From PBB1 sp031380885 (lineage in GTDB: Bacteria > Pseudomonadota > Gammaproteobacteria > Burkholderiales > Burkholderiaceae_C), in assembly GCA_031380885.1 (NCBI GenBank), contig JANMXL010000100.1:1-44505 (forward strand): a DNA stretch of 44,505 bases. Reading direction: 5' to 3'. Shown here in pieces: positions 17,353 to 26,914 of the stretch. The notes under the pieces were generated by a model that saw only the letters and a program-made list of their open reading frames with translations, did no database searches and was not told the origin of the DNA. A program made the position numbers and the translations under genes. Numbering within the stretch: position 1 is the first letter of the stretch; every line of letters begins with the position of its first letter.

Positions 17353-19926
17353 ATGCCCGCCGACCGCCCTTCGCCACTCTCGCCGGTTGCCCCCTTGCCG
17401 GCGGCCAAGCGGCTGTTCGGCCAGTGGTGGCGACGTCAGTCACCGGCTCGGCAGGACCGCTTCGCCACGCTCGGGCCGCTGCTGTCGGTGCTGCTCTTCC
17501 TGGCCGCGATCATTTCCGCCTTCTGGTACCTGCGCAACGAGGAAATCGAGCGTGAGACGGAATCCGTCAAACGTGATACCGAGATTACCCAGCAACAGAT
17601 CGGCCTGCGCCTGATCCAGAACCAGGAGGCGTTGATCCGCATGGCCCGCGAGCTGGTGGCGCGCGACATCGACGCCGATGAATTCTCCGGTCAGGCCACG
17701 GCCTTTGCCCGCGAGCGGCCGGAGCTCACGCACATCACCTGGGTCGACGCGCGGCGCAAGTCGCGCGCCAGCCACCTCGCCTTCATGTACCCGGCCGGGG
17801 CCACCGGCGACGCCCCGGCGCCCACGCTGCCCCAGGAAGGCAAGAACACCGAGCCGGAAGCGACGTTTCGCGCCGCCCGCGATAGCCGCACCGCGGCCTA
17901 CTCGCGCGCCTTTGCCGACGCCACCGGGGCCCAGGTGTTCCAGCTCTACGTGCCGCTCATCGAGCGCAGCGTGTTTGCAGGCGCCATCATCGCGGAGTAC
18001 TCGGTGGATTCGCTGGTGCGCCACTTCGTGCCCGCCGACGTGGCCCAGCGCCACATGATCTCCATCGTCAACGAAAAGCAGACCGTGCTGGCCGCCACCG
18101 TGGCCACCATGCCGGGCCAGTCCAGCCCGCGCGCGCCCATCGTCAGCGAAAGCCCGCTCACACCGGCCTTCAACGGCTTGCTGCTGCGCGGCCAGGGATG
18201 GCGCACGAGCATCGGCCTGATCAGCAACACCCTGTTCTGGATGGTGGTGGCGCTGAGCGTGCTGACGGTGTGGATGCTGCTGGGCACCTGGCGCCACATG
18301 CGCCGGCGCAGCCAGATCCAGGGCGCGCTGGTGCAGGAGACCAACTTCCGGCGTGCGATGGAAAACTCGATGCCCACCGGCATGCGGGCGATGGACATGG
18401 AGGGCCGTGTGACCTATGTCAACGCGGCGTTCAGCCAGATGACGGGATTTGCCACGACTGAACTCGTGGGCCGCCTGCCGCCCTACCCGTACTGGCCGCC
18501 CGACCGCATCGATGAAAACGGCCGCCTGCTGCAGCAAGAGTTGCAGGGCCGCAGCCCCAGCGGCGGCATCGAGGTCAAGGTGATGCGCAGGGAAGGCACG
18601 ATCTTCGATGCCCGCATGTACGTCAGCCCGTTGATCGACCCCAAGGGCCAGCAAACCGGCTGGATGACGAGCATGACCAACATCACCGAAGCCAAGCGCA
18701 TCCGCGACCAGCTCTCGGCCAGCCACGAGCGCTTCACCACCGTGCTCGAAGGGCTGGACGCCTCGGTCTCGGTGCTGTCGGTGCAGCAGGGCGAATTGCT
18801 CTTTGCCAACCGCTCCTACCGGCTGTGGTTCGGCGGCGACGCGCGCGGCCACCAGACGATGGCCGGCGGCGTCGTCGGTGCGCTCTTCGATGTCGACCGC
18901 GACGAAGAGGTCGACAACCTCTCGGGCTTGCCGACGCACGAACTCACCGCCACCGGAGCCAGCCCGCGCGAGGTCTACGTCGACAACCTGCAGAAGTGGT
19001 TCGACGTGCGCGCCCGCTACCTGCAGTGGACCGACGGCCGCCTGGCCCAGATGCTGATCGCCACCGACATCACAGCCCGCCTGCGCGCCGAGGAGCAAGC
19101 CGCGGCGCAGGCCGAAAAGGCGCAGGTGACGAGCCGCCTGGTGACGATGGGCGAGATGGCCAGCTCGGTGGCGCACGAGCTCAACCAGCCGCTGACCGCC
19201 ATCACCAACTACTGCAACGGCATGGTGTCGCGCGTCACGGCCGGCTCGATCGAGCAGGGCGACCTCATCGCCGCACTCGAAAAGACGGCCCGCCAGGCCG
19301 AGCGGGCCGGACTCATCATCCGCCGCATTCGTGCCTTCGTTAAGCGCAGCGAACCGCAGCGCCAGCCTTCGCAGGCCAAGCAGATCGTCGACGACGCGGT
19401 GGAGCTGGCGGGCATCGAGCTGCGCCGGCGCAACGTCGCCATCCACACCTACGTGGCGCAGCGCCTGCCCATCATCATGGCCGACCCGATCCTGATCGAG
19501 CAGGTGGTGCTCAACCTGCTCAAGAACGCGGCCGAGGCGATCGACAGCGCGCAACTGCCTGCTGCCCGCCGACACATCGAGATGCGGGTCGTGCCGCGCC
19601 ACACGCCCGAAGAGGGCGGCGTCATCGAGTTCAGCGTCACCGACATGGGCCCCGGCATCAAGGACGAGGTCATCGGCCGTCTCTACGAAGCCTTCTTCTC
19701 CACCAAGGCCGAAGGCCTGGGCATCGGCCTGAGCCTGTGCCGCACCATCGTCGAGTCGCACCGGGGGCGGATGCGGGCGCAGAACCTCTACAATGGCGCG
19801 CTGATTGTCGGCTGCCGGTTCTCCTTTACCTTGCCGGTTGAATTGCCGCATCGCAGCGACCCAGCCGCGGCCCACCAAGACCCCACCGTCGAGGCCGAAA
19901 CCACCACCCCCCTGACTGGCCCCTGA
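17353..19926 (+). CDS. Membrane PAS-domain sensor histidine kinase
   Basis: An 857-residue sensor kinase. TM1 lies near residues 39-60 and TM2 near 287-312, enclosing a periplasmic sensor region of about 225 residues. A PAS domain follows (FRRAMENSMPTGMRAMD to about residue 450), then a second PAS-like region. The HisKA box MASSVAHELNQPL carries the phospho-acceptor H608, and the HATPase domain has NLLKNAAEAID, DMGPGI and GLGIGLSLCR. The ligand is unknown; the architecture resembles FixL/DctB/TodS-type kinases. The FixJ-type regulator gene follows after 26 bases and is the likely partner. There is no clear Shine-Dalgarno sequence before the ATG, which suits the predicted leaderless mRNA. Confidence 0.9.
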   Translation: MPADRPSPLSPVAPLPAAKRLFGQWWRRQSPARQDRFATLGPLLSVLLFLAAIISAFWYLRNEEIERETESVKRDTEITQQQIGLRLIQNQEALIRMARELVARDIDADEFSGQATAFARERPELTHITWVDARRKSRASHLAFMYPAGATGDAPAPTLPQEGKNTEPEATFRAARDSRTAAYSRAFADATGAQVFQLYVPLIERSVFAGAIIAEYSVDSLVRHFVPADVAQRHMISIVNEKQTVLAATVATMPGQSSPRAPIVSESPLTPAFNGLLLRGQGWRTSIGLISNTLFWMVVALSVLTVWMLLGTWRHMRRRSQIQGALVQETNFRRAMENSMPTGMRAMDMEGRVTYVNAAFSQMTGFATTELVGRLPPYPYWPPDRIDENGRLLQQELQGRSPSGGIEVKVMRREGTIFDARMYVSPLIDPKGQQTGWMTSMTNITEAKRIRDQLSASHERFTTVLEGLDASVSVLSVQQGELLFANRSYRLWFGGDARGHQTMAGGVVGALFDVDRDEEVDNLSGLPTHELTATGASPREVYVDNLQKWFDVRARYLQWTDGRLAQMLIATDITARLRAEEQAAAQAEKAQVTSRLVTMGEMASSVAHELNQPLTAITNYCNGMVSRVTAGSIEQGDLIAALEKTARQAERAGLIIRRIRAFVKRSEPQRQPSQAKQIVDDAVELAGIELRRRNVAIHTYVAQRLPIIMADPILIEQVVLNLLKNAAEAIDSAQLPAARRHIEMRVVPRHTPEEGGVIEFSVTDMGPGIKDEVIGRLYEAFFSTKAEGLGIGLSLCRTIVESHRGRMRAQNLYNGALIVGCRFSFTLPVELPHRSDPAAAHQDPTVEAETTTPLTGP

Positions 19927-19952
19927 CCGGCCCCACAGAAGCCCCCATCCTC

Positions 19953-20576
19953 ATGAGCCTGATCCCCAAAAAAGGCACTGTCTACGTGGTCGACGACGAC
20001 GAGGCCGTGCGCGATTCGCTGCAGTGGCTGCTCGAAGGCAAGGACTACCGCGTCAAGTGCTTCGACTCCTCCGAGTCCTTCCTCTCGCGCTTCGATCCGC
20101 GCGAAGTCGCCTGCCTGATTGCCGACATCCGCATGGACGGCATGAGCGGCCTTGAACTGCAGGACCGCTTGCTCGAGCGCAAGAGCCCGCTGCCGGTGGT
20201 CTTCATCACCGGCCATGGCGACGTGCCGATGGCGGTGACGACGATGAAGAAAGGCGCGATGGACTTCATCGAGAAGCCGTTCAAGGAAGAAGAGCTGCTC
20301 GGCCTCGTCGAACGCATGCTCGAGCAGGCTCGCAGCGCCTTCAGCCACCACCAGGAACAGGCCAGCCGCGACGCCCTGCTGTCGCGCCTGACGACGCGCG
20401 AAGCGCAGGTGCTCGAGCGCATCGTCGCCGGCCGCCTGAACAAGCAGATCGCCGACGACCTGGGCATCAGCATCAAGACGGTCGAGGCGCACCGCGCCAA
20501 CATCATGGAGAAGCTCAATGCCAATACCGTGGCCGACCTGCTGAAGATCGCCCTGGGCGCGCAGACCAAGGTCTGA
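19953..20576 (+). CDS. FixJ/NarL-type response regulator
   Basis: A 207-residue regulator. Its receiver domain has the acidic pocket D14-D16, phospho-acceptor D58 (ADIRMDG), the switch Thr in FITGHGD and the conserved Lys in EKPF. A C-terminal LuxR-type helix-turn-helix follows (LTTREAQVLERIVAGRLNKQ, then ISIKTVEAHRANIMEKL). It should activate transcription when phosphorylated by the adjacent kinase. Target genes are not evident; the divergent aceE operon and folD are the nearest candidates. Confidence 0.92.
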   Translation: MSLIPKKGTVYVVDDDEAVRDSLQWLLEGKDYRVKCFDSSESFLSRFDPREVACLIADIRMDGMSGLELQDRLLERKSPLPVVFITGHGDVPMAVTTMKKGAMDFIEKPFKEEELLGLVERMLEQARSAFSHHQEQASRDALLSRLTTREAQVLERIVAGRLNKQIADDLGISIKTVEAHRANIMEKLNANTVADLLKIALGAQTKV

Positions 20577-20596
20577 CCCAAGCCCACCCCAGGCCG

Positions 20597-20634
20597 AGGC
20601 CGCCCGAGACCACTTGGGGCGGCCTTGGTCGTTT
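20597..20634 (+). terminator. Probable terminator after the response regulator gene
   Basis: AGGCCGCCC (20597-20605) pairs with GGGCGGCCT (20617-20625) across an 11-base loop, followed by TGGTCGTTT. It separates the two-component operon from folD. Confidence 0.6.
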
Positions 20635-20670
20635 CTGGAACCCACCCACTGCGCCGACACCCACGCTGCC

Positions 20671-21528
20671 ATGCCCGCCCAACTCATCGACGGCAAAGCC
20701 CTCTCGGAACACCTTCGCGCCCAGGTCGCGCAGCGCGCCGCAGCACACACCGCGGCCGGCCGCCGCCCGGGCCTGGCCGTGATCCTGGTCGGCGACGACG
20801 CGGCCAGTGCGGTCTACGTGCGCAACAAGGTCAGGGCCTGCCAGGACCACGGCCTGCATTCGGTGCTCGAACGCTACGGCGCCGGTCTGCCCGAGGCCGA
20901 CCTGCTGGCCCGCGTGGCGGCGCTCAACGCCGACCCCAGCATCCACGGCATCCTGGTGCAGATGCCGCTGCCCCGGCACATCGATGCGCAGAAGGTGGTC
21001 GCTGCCATTGCCACGGCCAAGGACGTCGACGGCTTCTCGGTCCACTCCGCCGGCGCGCTCATGGCCGGCCTGCCGGGCCTGCGCCCGGCCACGCCCTACG
21101 GCTGCATGAAGCTCATCGAAAGCACCGGCGTCGCCATCAAGGGCAAGCACGCGGTGGTCATTGGCCGCAGCAACACGGTGGGCAAGCCGATGGCGCTGCT
21201 GCTGCTGCAGGCCAACGCCACCGTCACGGTGTGCCACAGCGCCACCCCCGACATTGCGGCCCATACCCGTGGCGCCGACATCGTGGTGGCCGCCGTGGGC
21301 CGGCGCCACACGGTGACGGCCGACATGGTCAAGCCCGGGGCCATCGTCATCGACGTCGGCATCAACCGCGACGAGGCCGGCAAACTCTGTGGCGACGTCG
21401 ACTTTGCCGCCGTGCGCCAGGCGCTCGGTGACAGCGGCTGGATCAGCCCGGTGCCAGGCGGCGTCGGGCCGATGACGATCACGATGCTGCTCGTCAACAC
21501 GCTGCAAGCCATGGAGGCCAGCCCATGA
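20671..21528 (+). CDS. folD: Bifunctional methylenetetrahydrofolate dehydrogenase/cyclohydrolase
   Basis: A 285-residue FolD, interconverting 5,10-methylene-, methenyl- and 10-formyl-tetrahydrofolate with NADP+. Visible motifs: YVRNKVRAC with the catalytic Lys, the signature near HGILVQMPLPRH, DGFSVHSAG, the dinucleotide motif VVIGRSNTVGKP, and the C-terminal PVPGGVGPMT. The start at 20671 aligns with other FolD proteins; an upstream in-frame ATG at 20614 would add 19 residues within the terminator region. Its stop overlaps the start of the M3 peptidase gene (ATGA). Confidence 0.96.
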   Translation: MPAQLIDGKALSEHLRAQVAQRAAAHTAAGRRPGLAVILVGDDAASAVYVRNKVRACQDHGLHSVLERYGAGLPEADLLARVAALNADPSIHGILVQMPLPRHIDAQKVVAAIATAKDVDGFSVHSAGALMAGLPGLRPATPYGCMKLIESTGVAIKGKHAVVIGRSNTVGKPMALLLLQANATVTVCHSATPDIAAHTRGADIVVAAVGRRHTVTADMVKPGAIVIDVGINRDEAGKLCGDVDFAAVRQALGDSGWISPVPGGVGPMTITMLLVNTLQAMEASP

Positions 21529-23609
21529 ATCCCAACCCCCTGCTGCAGGCCGGCGAGCTGCCGGCATTTGCCGACATCCGCCCCGAGCATGTGACGCCGG
21601 CGCTGGACCGCCTGCTCGCCGACGCCGACGCCGCGCTCGAGCTCGCCGTCGACGCCGCCGTGGCGCCCGACTACGACACGCTGTCGCTGCTGCTGGACGT
21701 GCCGGTGGAGCGGCTGCTCAGCGCCTGGGGCCACGTCTGCCACCTGCAAGCCGTGGTCGACACACCCGAGCTTCGTGCCGCGCAGGCCGAGAACCTGCCG
21801 CGCGTGATCGACTTCAGCACCCGCCTGGGCGCCGACGCCCGGTTGTTCGCCAAATACAAGGCCCTGGCGGCGCAGGCTGGCGTGGCGCTCGCGCCGGCCC
21901 GGCGCAAGGTGCTCGACAACGCCTTGCGCGACTTCGTGCTCGGCGGCGCCGAGCTGCAAGGCGCGGCACGCGAGCGCTTTGCTGCGATCCAGGATCGCAG
22001 CGCCACGCTGTCGCAGCAATTCGGCGACCACGTGCTCGACGCCACCGACGCCTTCGCGCTCTACGCCACCGAAGCCGAACTGGCTGGCGTGCCTGCCGAC
22101 GTCTGCCGGGCCGCCCGCGAGGCCGCCGCCGCCGAGGGCCGCGAAGGCTTCAAGCTGACGCTCAAGCTGCCGAGCTACCTGCCGGTGATGATGCAGGCCA
22201 GCCAGCGGCCGCTGCGCGAGGCGATGTACCGCGCCTATGGCTCGCGGGCCAGTGAGTTGGGGCCGCCCGCGTTCGACAACACCGCGCTCGTTCGCGAGCT
22301 GCTCGAGTTGCGGCTGGAAGAAGCCCGCTTGCTTGGCCATGGCAACTTCGCCGAGCTGTCGCTGGTGCCCAAGATGGCCGGCTCGCCGGCCGAGGTGCTG
22401 GACTTCGTACGCGACCTCGCGCGTCGTGCGCGGCCCTTCGCCGAGCGCGAACTCGCGCAGCTGCAGGACTTTGCCGCGAGCGAGCTGGGTCTGCCCGATC
22501 TTCAGGCCTGGGATCGCCTCTACGCCGCCGAGAAGCTCAAGCAGGCGCGCTATGCGTTCAGCAGCGAAGAGCTCAAGCAGTACTTCACCGAGCCGCGTGT
22601 GCTGGAGGGCCTGTTCCGCCTCATCGAGACGTTATTCGGCGTGGCCATCCGCAGTCAGGACACGCCGGTGTGGCACCCCGACGCGCGCTTCTACCGCGTC
22701 TGGCGCGGCAGCCAGAGCGTGGCCGGCTTCTACCTCGACCTGCATACGCGCGACGGCAAGCACTCTGGCGCCTGGATGGACGGCTGTCGCTCGCGCTGGC
22801 GCCGGCCCGAAGGGGCGCTGCAGCAGCCGGTGGCGCACCTGGTGTGCAACTTCGCGCCGCCGGTGGGTGACAAGCCGGCGCTGCTCAGCCATGACGACGT
22901 GATCACGCTGTTCCACGAGTTTGGCCACGGCCTGCACCACATGCTGACCCAGGTCGAAGAGCTCGCGGTGTCGGGCATCTCAGGCGTCGAAGGCGATGCG
23001 GTGGAGCTACCCAGCCAGTTCATGGAGAACTTCTGCTGGGAGTGGGCCGTGCTGCAGCGCCTGACGTCGCATGTCGACACGGGCGAGCCGATGCCCCGCG
23101 ACCTCTTCGATCGGATGACGGCAGCGCGCCACTTCCAAAGCGCGCTGGCTTTGCTGCGCCAGTGCGAGTACGCGCTGTTCGACATGCGCGTGCATGCAGA
23201 GCCGGCCGCTGCGGCGCAAGTCCAGCGCGTGGCCGACGAGGTCGGCGCCGAGGTCCAGCCCGTGCCTGCGCCGGACTTCTACCGCTACGCCACCAGCTTC
23301 ACGCACCTCTTTGCCGGTGGCTATGCCGCGGGCTACTACGGCTACGCCTGGGCCCAGGTGCTGTCGGCCGACGCCTTTGGCGCCTTCGAGGAAAGCGGCA
23401 TCTTCGACGCCGCCACCGGGCAACGCTTTCGCGAGCACATCCTCGAAGTCGGCGGCAGTCGGCCGGCGATGGAGAGCTTTCGGGCTTTCCGGGGCCGCGA
23501 GCCGCAGCTCGATGCCTTGCTACGCCACCGCGGCCTGGCGTGTCGGCCTGGCTTGAGCGCGGCGCGCATGTCGTATAGATTGCAGGCATCCCGCCCCGTG
23601 CACCCCTGA
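21525..23609 (+). CDS. prlC: M3 family zinc oligopeptidase (oligopeptidase A type)
   Basis: A 694-residue cytosolic metallopeptidase that degrades short peptides, including cleaved signal peptides. The zinc motif HEFGH is at residues 464-468, followed by GLHHML and the third ligand region GVEGDAVELPSQFMENF. The length matches OpdA/PrlC (about 680). It overlaps folD by 4 bases. The product could also be called oligopeptidase A. Confidence 0.93.
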   Translation: MNPNPLLQAGELPAFADIRPEHVTPALDRLLADADAALELAVDAAVAPDYDTLSLLLDVPVERLLSAWGHVCHLQAVVDTPELRAAQAENLPRVIDFSTRLGADARLFAKYKALAAQAGVALAPARRKVLDNALRDFVLGGAELQGAARERFAAIQDRSATLSQQFGDHVLDATDAFALYATEAELAGVPADVCRAAREAAAAEGREGFKLTLKLPSYLPVMMQASQRPLREAMYRAYGSRASELGPPAFDNTALVRELLELRLEEARLLGHGNFAELSLVPKMAGSPAEVLDFVRDLARRARPFAERELAQLQDFAASELGLPDLQAWDRLYAAEKLKQARYAFSSEELKQYFTEPRVLEGLFRLIETLFGVAIRSQDTPVWHPDARFYRVWRGSQSVAGFYLDLHTRDGKHSGAWMDGCRSRWRRPEGALQQPVAHLVCNFAPPVGDKPALLSHDDVITLFHEFGHGLHHMLTQVEELAVSGISGVEGDAVELPSQFMENFCWEWAVLQRLTSHVDTGEPMPRDLFDRMTAARHFQSALALLRQCEYALFDMRVHAEPAAAAQVQRVADEVGAEVQPVPAPDFYRYATSFTHLFAGGYAAGYYGYAWAQVLSADAFGAFEESGIFDAATGQRFREHILEVGGSRPAMESFRAFRGREPQLDALLRHRGLACRPGLSAARMSYRLQASRPVHP

Positions 23610-23617
23610 AGGCCGCC

Positions 23618-24262
23618 ATGAAGCCCACGTTCTCACGCCCAGCCACCTTGCGCGGTGCCAGCCTGGCGCTCGTCTTCATGGCCTTGCAAGCGCAAGCCCA
23701 GGCCCAGGCCCAGTACAAGGTGGTGCAGCCCGACGGCAGCGTCAGCTACACCGACCGGCCGCCCATCGCCAGCAACGCGCGCATCACGTCCATCGGGCGC
23801 AACGGGCGCGGCAGTGCGCCGGCCGAGATCGGCCTGCCGGCCGAGTTGCGCACGGCGGTTCAGCGTTATCCGGTCACGCTGTACACGAGCACCGACTGTC
23901 CGCCCTGCGACACGGGGCGTCGCTTGCTCCAGCAGCGTGGCGTGCCCTACACCGAACGGCGCATCAGCACCGAAGACGATGCTGCGGCGCTGGAGCGGCT
24001 GGTAGGTGGGCGCACCGTGCCGTCCCTGACCATCGGCGCGCAGCCCCTGCGCGGCCTGGCTGAAACCGATTGGGCCGCCTACCTGGATGTGGCCGGCTAC
24101 CCGCGCGAGAGCAGACTGCCCCGGGGCTGGCAAGCCGCCGAGGTCACGCCGCTCGTTGAGCGAGCGGCCCCGGCCACGCGGGCGCCCGCGCCAGCCGCCG
24201 AGCCGCGGCCGGCAGAGCCAGCGCCCGTGGTGCCTGCGCGTACGGGCTCGATCCGGTTCTGA
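23618..24262 (+). CDS. Exported DUF4124 / glutaredoxin-like protein
   Basis: A 214-residue protein with an N-terminal signal peptide (cleavage near the AQAQAQ run, residue about 30). A DUF4124-like segment follows (YKVVQPDGSVSYTDRPP), then a glutaredoxin/thioredoxin-fold domain with active-site C94-PP-C97 (TDCPPCDTG) and the cis-Pro motif GGRTVPSLTIG. The C-terminal tail is Ala/Pro-rich and probably disordered. It probably handles disulfides in the periplasm; the substrate is unknown. It follows prlC by 8 bases and is convergent with the MFS gene, with only 15 bases between stops. Confidence 0.8.
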   Translation: MKPTFSRPATLRGASLALVFMALQAQAQAQAQYKVVQPDGSVSYTDRPPIASNARITSIGRNGRGSAPAEIGLPAELRTAVQRYPVTLYTSTDCPPCDTGRRLLQQRGVPYTERRISTEDDAAALERLVGGRTVPSLTIGAQPLRGLAETDWAAYLDVAGYPRESRLPRGWQAAEVTPLVERAAPATRAPAPAAEPRPAEPAPVVPARTGSIRF

Positions 24263-24277
24263 TGCGCAGCGCGCGCT

Positions 24278-25492
24278 TCAGTTGACCGGCCGCAGCCGCC
24301 GCGCCACCCAGGAGCCACCACCGACGCCGGCGCCGACGATCCAGAACAGCAGTGCTGCGCCGCCCAGCGCGCCGGTGGCGCCAAACACCAGCGGCATCAA
24401 GGTGCTCGACATGTTCATGACCATCGAGCGCAGCGCCAGTGCTTCGCCATGCCGCTGCTGCGGCGTGAGGTTGAACAGCATCGTCATCACCATCGGCTGC
24501 ACGCAGCCCAGCGTGAGCCCCAGGCAGGCCGCGCTCAGCCCCATCAGCGCGGCGTTGGGGGCCAGCGGATAGAGCCCGAACACGATCGCCGTGCCCAGCA
24601 TCGCGCCGCGCAGCACGATGAGCTCGCTCAAGCGGTGGGCCAGCACTGGGATCACGAGCCGCACCAAGGTGACCGACAGCGTGAAGGTGCCCAGGATGAG
24701 CCCGATGGTGCCGGCACTGAAACCGCGCTCGTGGCCCAGCACCGGGACGGCGAAGGTGTGGACGTCCCAGCACATCGAGAGCAGCCAGTTCACGATCAGC
24801 AGCCGCCGCAGACCCGGTGCGCGCAGCAGGTCCCAGGCGGTGTGCCCTTTCACCCCAGGGCTGGCCCCTGCCGGCGGCAGCCGCGGCACTTGGCGTGCCG
24901 ACACCAGCGTGGCCAAGGGCAGCAGCAGCAGGAACAGGTAGGCGGCGCGAAAGCCCCAGGCATCGATCAGCAAGCCCACCGCCACCGGCCCCAGCACGTT
25001 GGAAAACGAGGGTGCTACGCCGAGCCAGCTGAAGATGCGCACGCGCTCGGTGCTGTCGCGTGCCGCCAGGCCGGCGGTGCGCTGGATCGTCAGCATGCCG
25101 GTGTTGGTGCCGGTGCCCATGGCCGTCGCGGCCAGGCACAGCAGCACGAAGTGCCACGGGCCCTGGAGCGCGGTCGACGCCACCGCCAGCACACCGCCGA
25201 GCAGGGTCAGCGCCACCGACAGATACACCGGCTTGTGATACCCGAGCCGGTCGGCCAGGCGACCGGCCTGCAGCGCACTGAGCACGGGCGCGGCGGCAAA
25301 GAACGCTAGCAGCAAACCCACCGACCAGGCGCTGTAGCCCTCGCGCAGGGCCTGCAGAGGTGCGGCCAGGCGCAGGCCGGCCATCGCCGAATGGATGCCC
25401 AGTTGGCCGACGATGAAGGCCACCAGCACGCGGCCGCTGCCCGCGGTGTTGGCAGCTGCCGCCGCGGCGCGATCCGGCAGCGTCTCAGCCAT
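24278..25492 (-). CDS. Major facilitator superfamily transporter
   Basis: A 404-residue integral membrane protein with about 12 hydrophobic segments. It has the MFS loop motif A-like stretch GRLADRLGYHKP between TM2 and TM3 and a second-half counterpart near VLAHRLSELIVLRG. The substrate is not predictable. The start at 25492 (MAETLPDRA) was chosen over a longer frame because it overlaps the end of rmuC by 8 bases and precedes TM1 correctly. It is the last gene of the run nhaD-like, dehydrogenase, rmuC, MFS. Confidence 0.85.
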   Translation of the reverse strand: MAETLPDRAAAAAANTAGSGRVLVAFIVGQLGIHSAMAGLRLAAPLQALREGYSAWSVGLLLAFFAAAPVLSALQAGRLADRLGYHKPVYLSVALTLLGGVLAVASTALQGPWHFVLLCLAATAMGTGTNTGMLTIQRTAGLAARDSTERVRIFSWLGVAPSFSNVLGPVAVGLLIDAWGFRAAYLFLLLLPLATLVSARQVPRLPPAGASPGVKGHTAWDLLRAPGLRRLLIVNWLLSMCWDVHTFAVPVLGHERGFSAGTIGLILGTFTLSVTLVRLVIPVLAHRLSELIVLRGAMLGTAIVFGLYPLAPNAALMGLSAACLGLTLGCVQPMVMTMLFNLTPQQRHGEALALRSMVMNMSSTLMPLVFGATGALGGAALLFWIVGAGVGGGSWVARRLRPVN

Positions 25493-26906
25493 CCTGGGCG
25501 TCGTCTTCGACCCCCACGCCCAGCCCGGGCAGCAGCTCGGCGGTGCGGTTCTCGGGCATCGCTTCCACGCTCTTGAGTTGGCGCACCATGGCGCGCGTGC
25601 GCACCTCGGCGGCATCGATCGTGTTGCCGGCTTCCTCGAGCTTCTTCTTGGTCTTGGCCAGCACATCGCCGAACTTGGCGAACTCGGTCTTCACCGCCCC
25701 CAGCACCTCCCAGACCTCGGCCGAGCGACGCTCCAGCGCGAGGGTGCGAAAGCCCATCTGCAGGCTGTTGAGCGTGGCCAGCAGGGTCGTCGGGCCGGCC
25801 AGCATGACCTTGTACTCGCGCTGCAGCGCCTCGCTCAGCCCGGGGCGGCGCAGCGCTTCGGCGTAGAGGCCCTCGGTGGGCAGGAAGAGGATCGCGAAAT
25901 CGGTGGTGTGCGGCGGCGAGACGTACTTGTCGCGGATCGTCCTGGCTTCCAGCCGCAGCCGGGTCTCGATGGCCTTGGCGTGGATCTCCATCGCCGGCGC
26001 GTCGGCGCGTTCGTGGGCGTCGAGCAGGCGCTCGTAGTCCTCGCGCGGGAACTTGGCGTCGATGGGCAGCCACAGCGGCGGCGCGTCGCGCTCGCCGGCG
26101 CCGCGGCCGGGCAGGCGGATCGCGAACTCCACGCGATCGTTGCTGCCCGGCACGGTGGCGACGTTGGTGGCGTACTGCTCGGGCGTGAAGACCTGTTCGA
26201 GCAGCCCGGCCAGCTGCACCTCGCCGAAGACGCCGCGCGTCTTGACGTTGGTCAGCACGCGATTCAGCGAGCCGACGTCGCGCGCCAGCGTCTGCATCTC
26301 GCCCAGCCCCTTGTGCACCTGCTCCAGGCGGTCGGCCACCTGCTTGAAGCTCTCGCCCAGGCGCAGCTCCAGCGTGGCGTGCAGCTTTTCGTCGACGGTG
26401 GCGCGCATCTGCTCGAGCTTCTTCTCGTTGCCCTCCTGCAGGGCGGCCAGGCGGCTCTCGACGGCCTGGCGCATCTCGGTCTGGCGCCGTTCATTGCCAT
26501 CGGACAGCAGGCGCAACTGCTCGCCCAGGGTCTCGCCAAAGCGGCGCAGCGCAGCGTCTTGCGCCTCGCGCGAGGCTTGAGACTGCGTCGCCGAAGCCCG
26601 CGTCGCCTGGGCCAGCGCGTCGCTCACCGTCTGCTGGGTGGCGGCCAGCTGGCCGCGGAAGGAATCGATCTGCTCGTTTTGCGTGCGCGCCACGTCGCTG
26701 CTCTGGGCCAGCAGCATCTGCTGGAAGGTGCCGAGGTCGCCCCGCGTGCCCTGCCCCTGGCGGCCAAGTTCGTCGCGCAGCTCGCGCTCGAGGCGATCGA
26801 TCGATGCACTGGCCTGCTCGCCGGAATGCCGCAGTGCCAGCACCACCAGCAACAGCAGGAGCAGCAGGTTCAGCGCCAGCAGCGCGGGGGTGATCCATTC
26901 AGGCAT
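25485..26906 (-). CDS. rmuC: DNA recombination protein RmuC
   Basis: A 473-residue RmuC-family protein, thought to limit inversions at short repeats. It starts with a membrane anchor (MPEWITPALLALNLLLLLLL). A long coiled coil of about 190 residues rich in Glu, Arg and Gln follows, then the nuclease-like RmuC domain (FGEVQLAGLLEQVFTPEQY, LPIDAKFPREDYERLLDA, ILFLPTEGLYAEAL). The start at 26906 gives the expected N-terminal anchor; the frame extends further only within the upstream dehydrogenase gene. It lies 8 bases after that gene. Confidence 0.95.
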   Translation of the reverse strand: MPEWITPALLALNLLLLLLLVVLALRHSGEQASASIDRLERELRDELGRQGQGTRGDLGTFQQMLLAQSSDVARTQNEQIDSFRGQLAATQQTVSDALAQATRASATQSQASREAQDAALRRFGETLGEQLRLLSDGNERRQTEMRQAVESRLAALQEGNEKKLEQMRATVDEKLHATLELRLGESFKQVADRLEQVHKGLGEMQTLARDVGSLNRVLTNVKTRGVFGEVQLAGLLEQVFTPEQYATNVATVPGSNDRVEFAIRLPGRGAGERDAPPLWLPIDAKFPREDYERLLDAHERADAPAMEIHAKAIETRLRLEARTIRDKYVSPPHTTDFAILFLPTEGLYAEALRRPGLSEALQREYKVMLAGPTTLLATLNSLQMGFRTLALERRSAEVWEVLGAVKTEFAKFGDVLAKTKKKLEEAGNTIDAAEVRTRAMVRQLKSVEAMPENRTAELLPGLGVGVEDDAQDG

Positions 26907-26914
26907 GGGTTGCT

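Noticed and set aside
17440..19878. An 812-codon minus-strand frame opposite the histidine kinase
   Set aside because: It is a shadow of a clear kinase gene and has no recognisable domain or plausible start.
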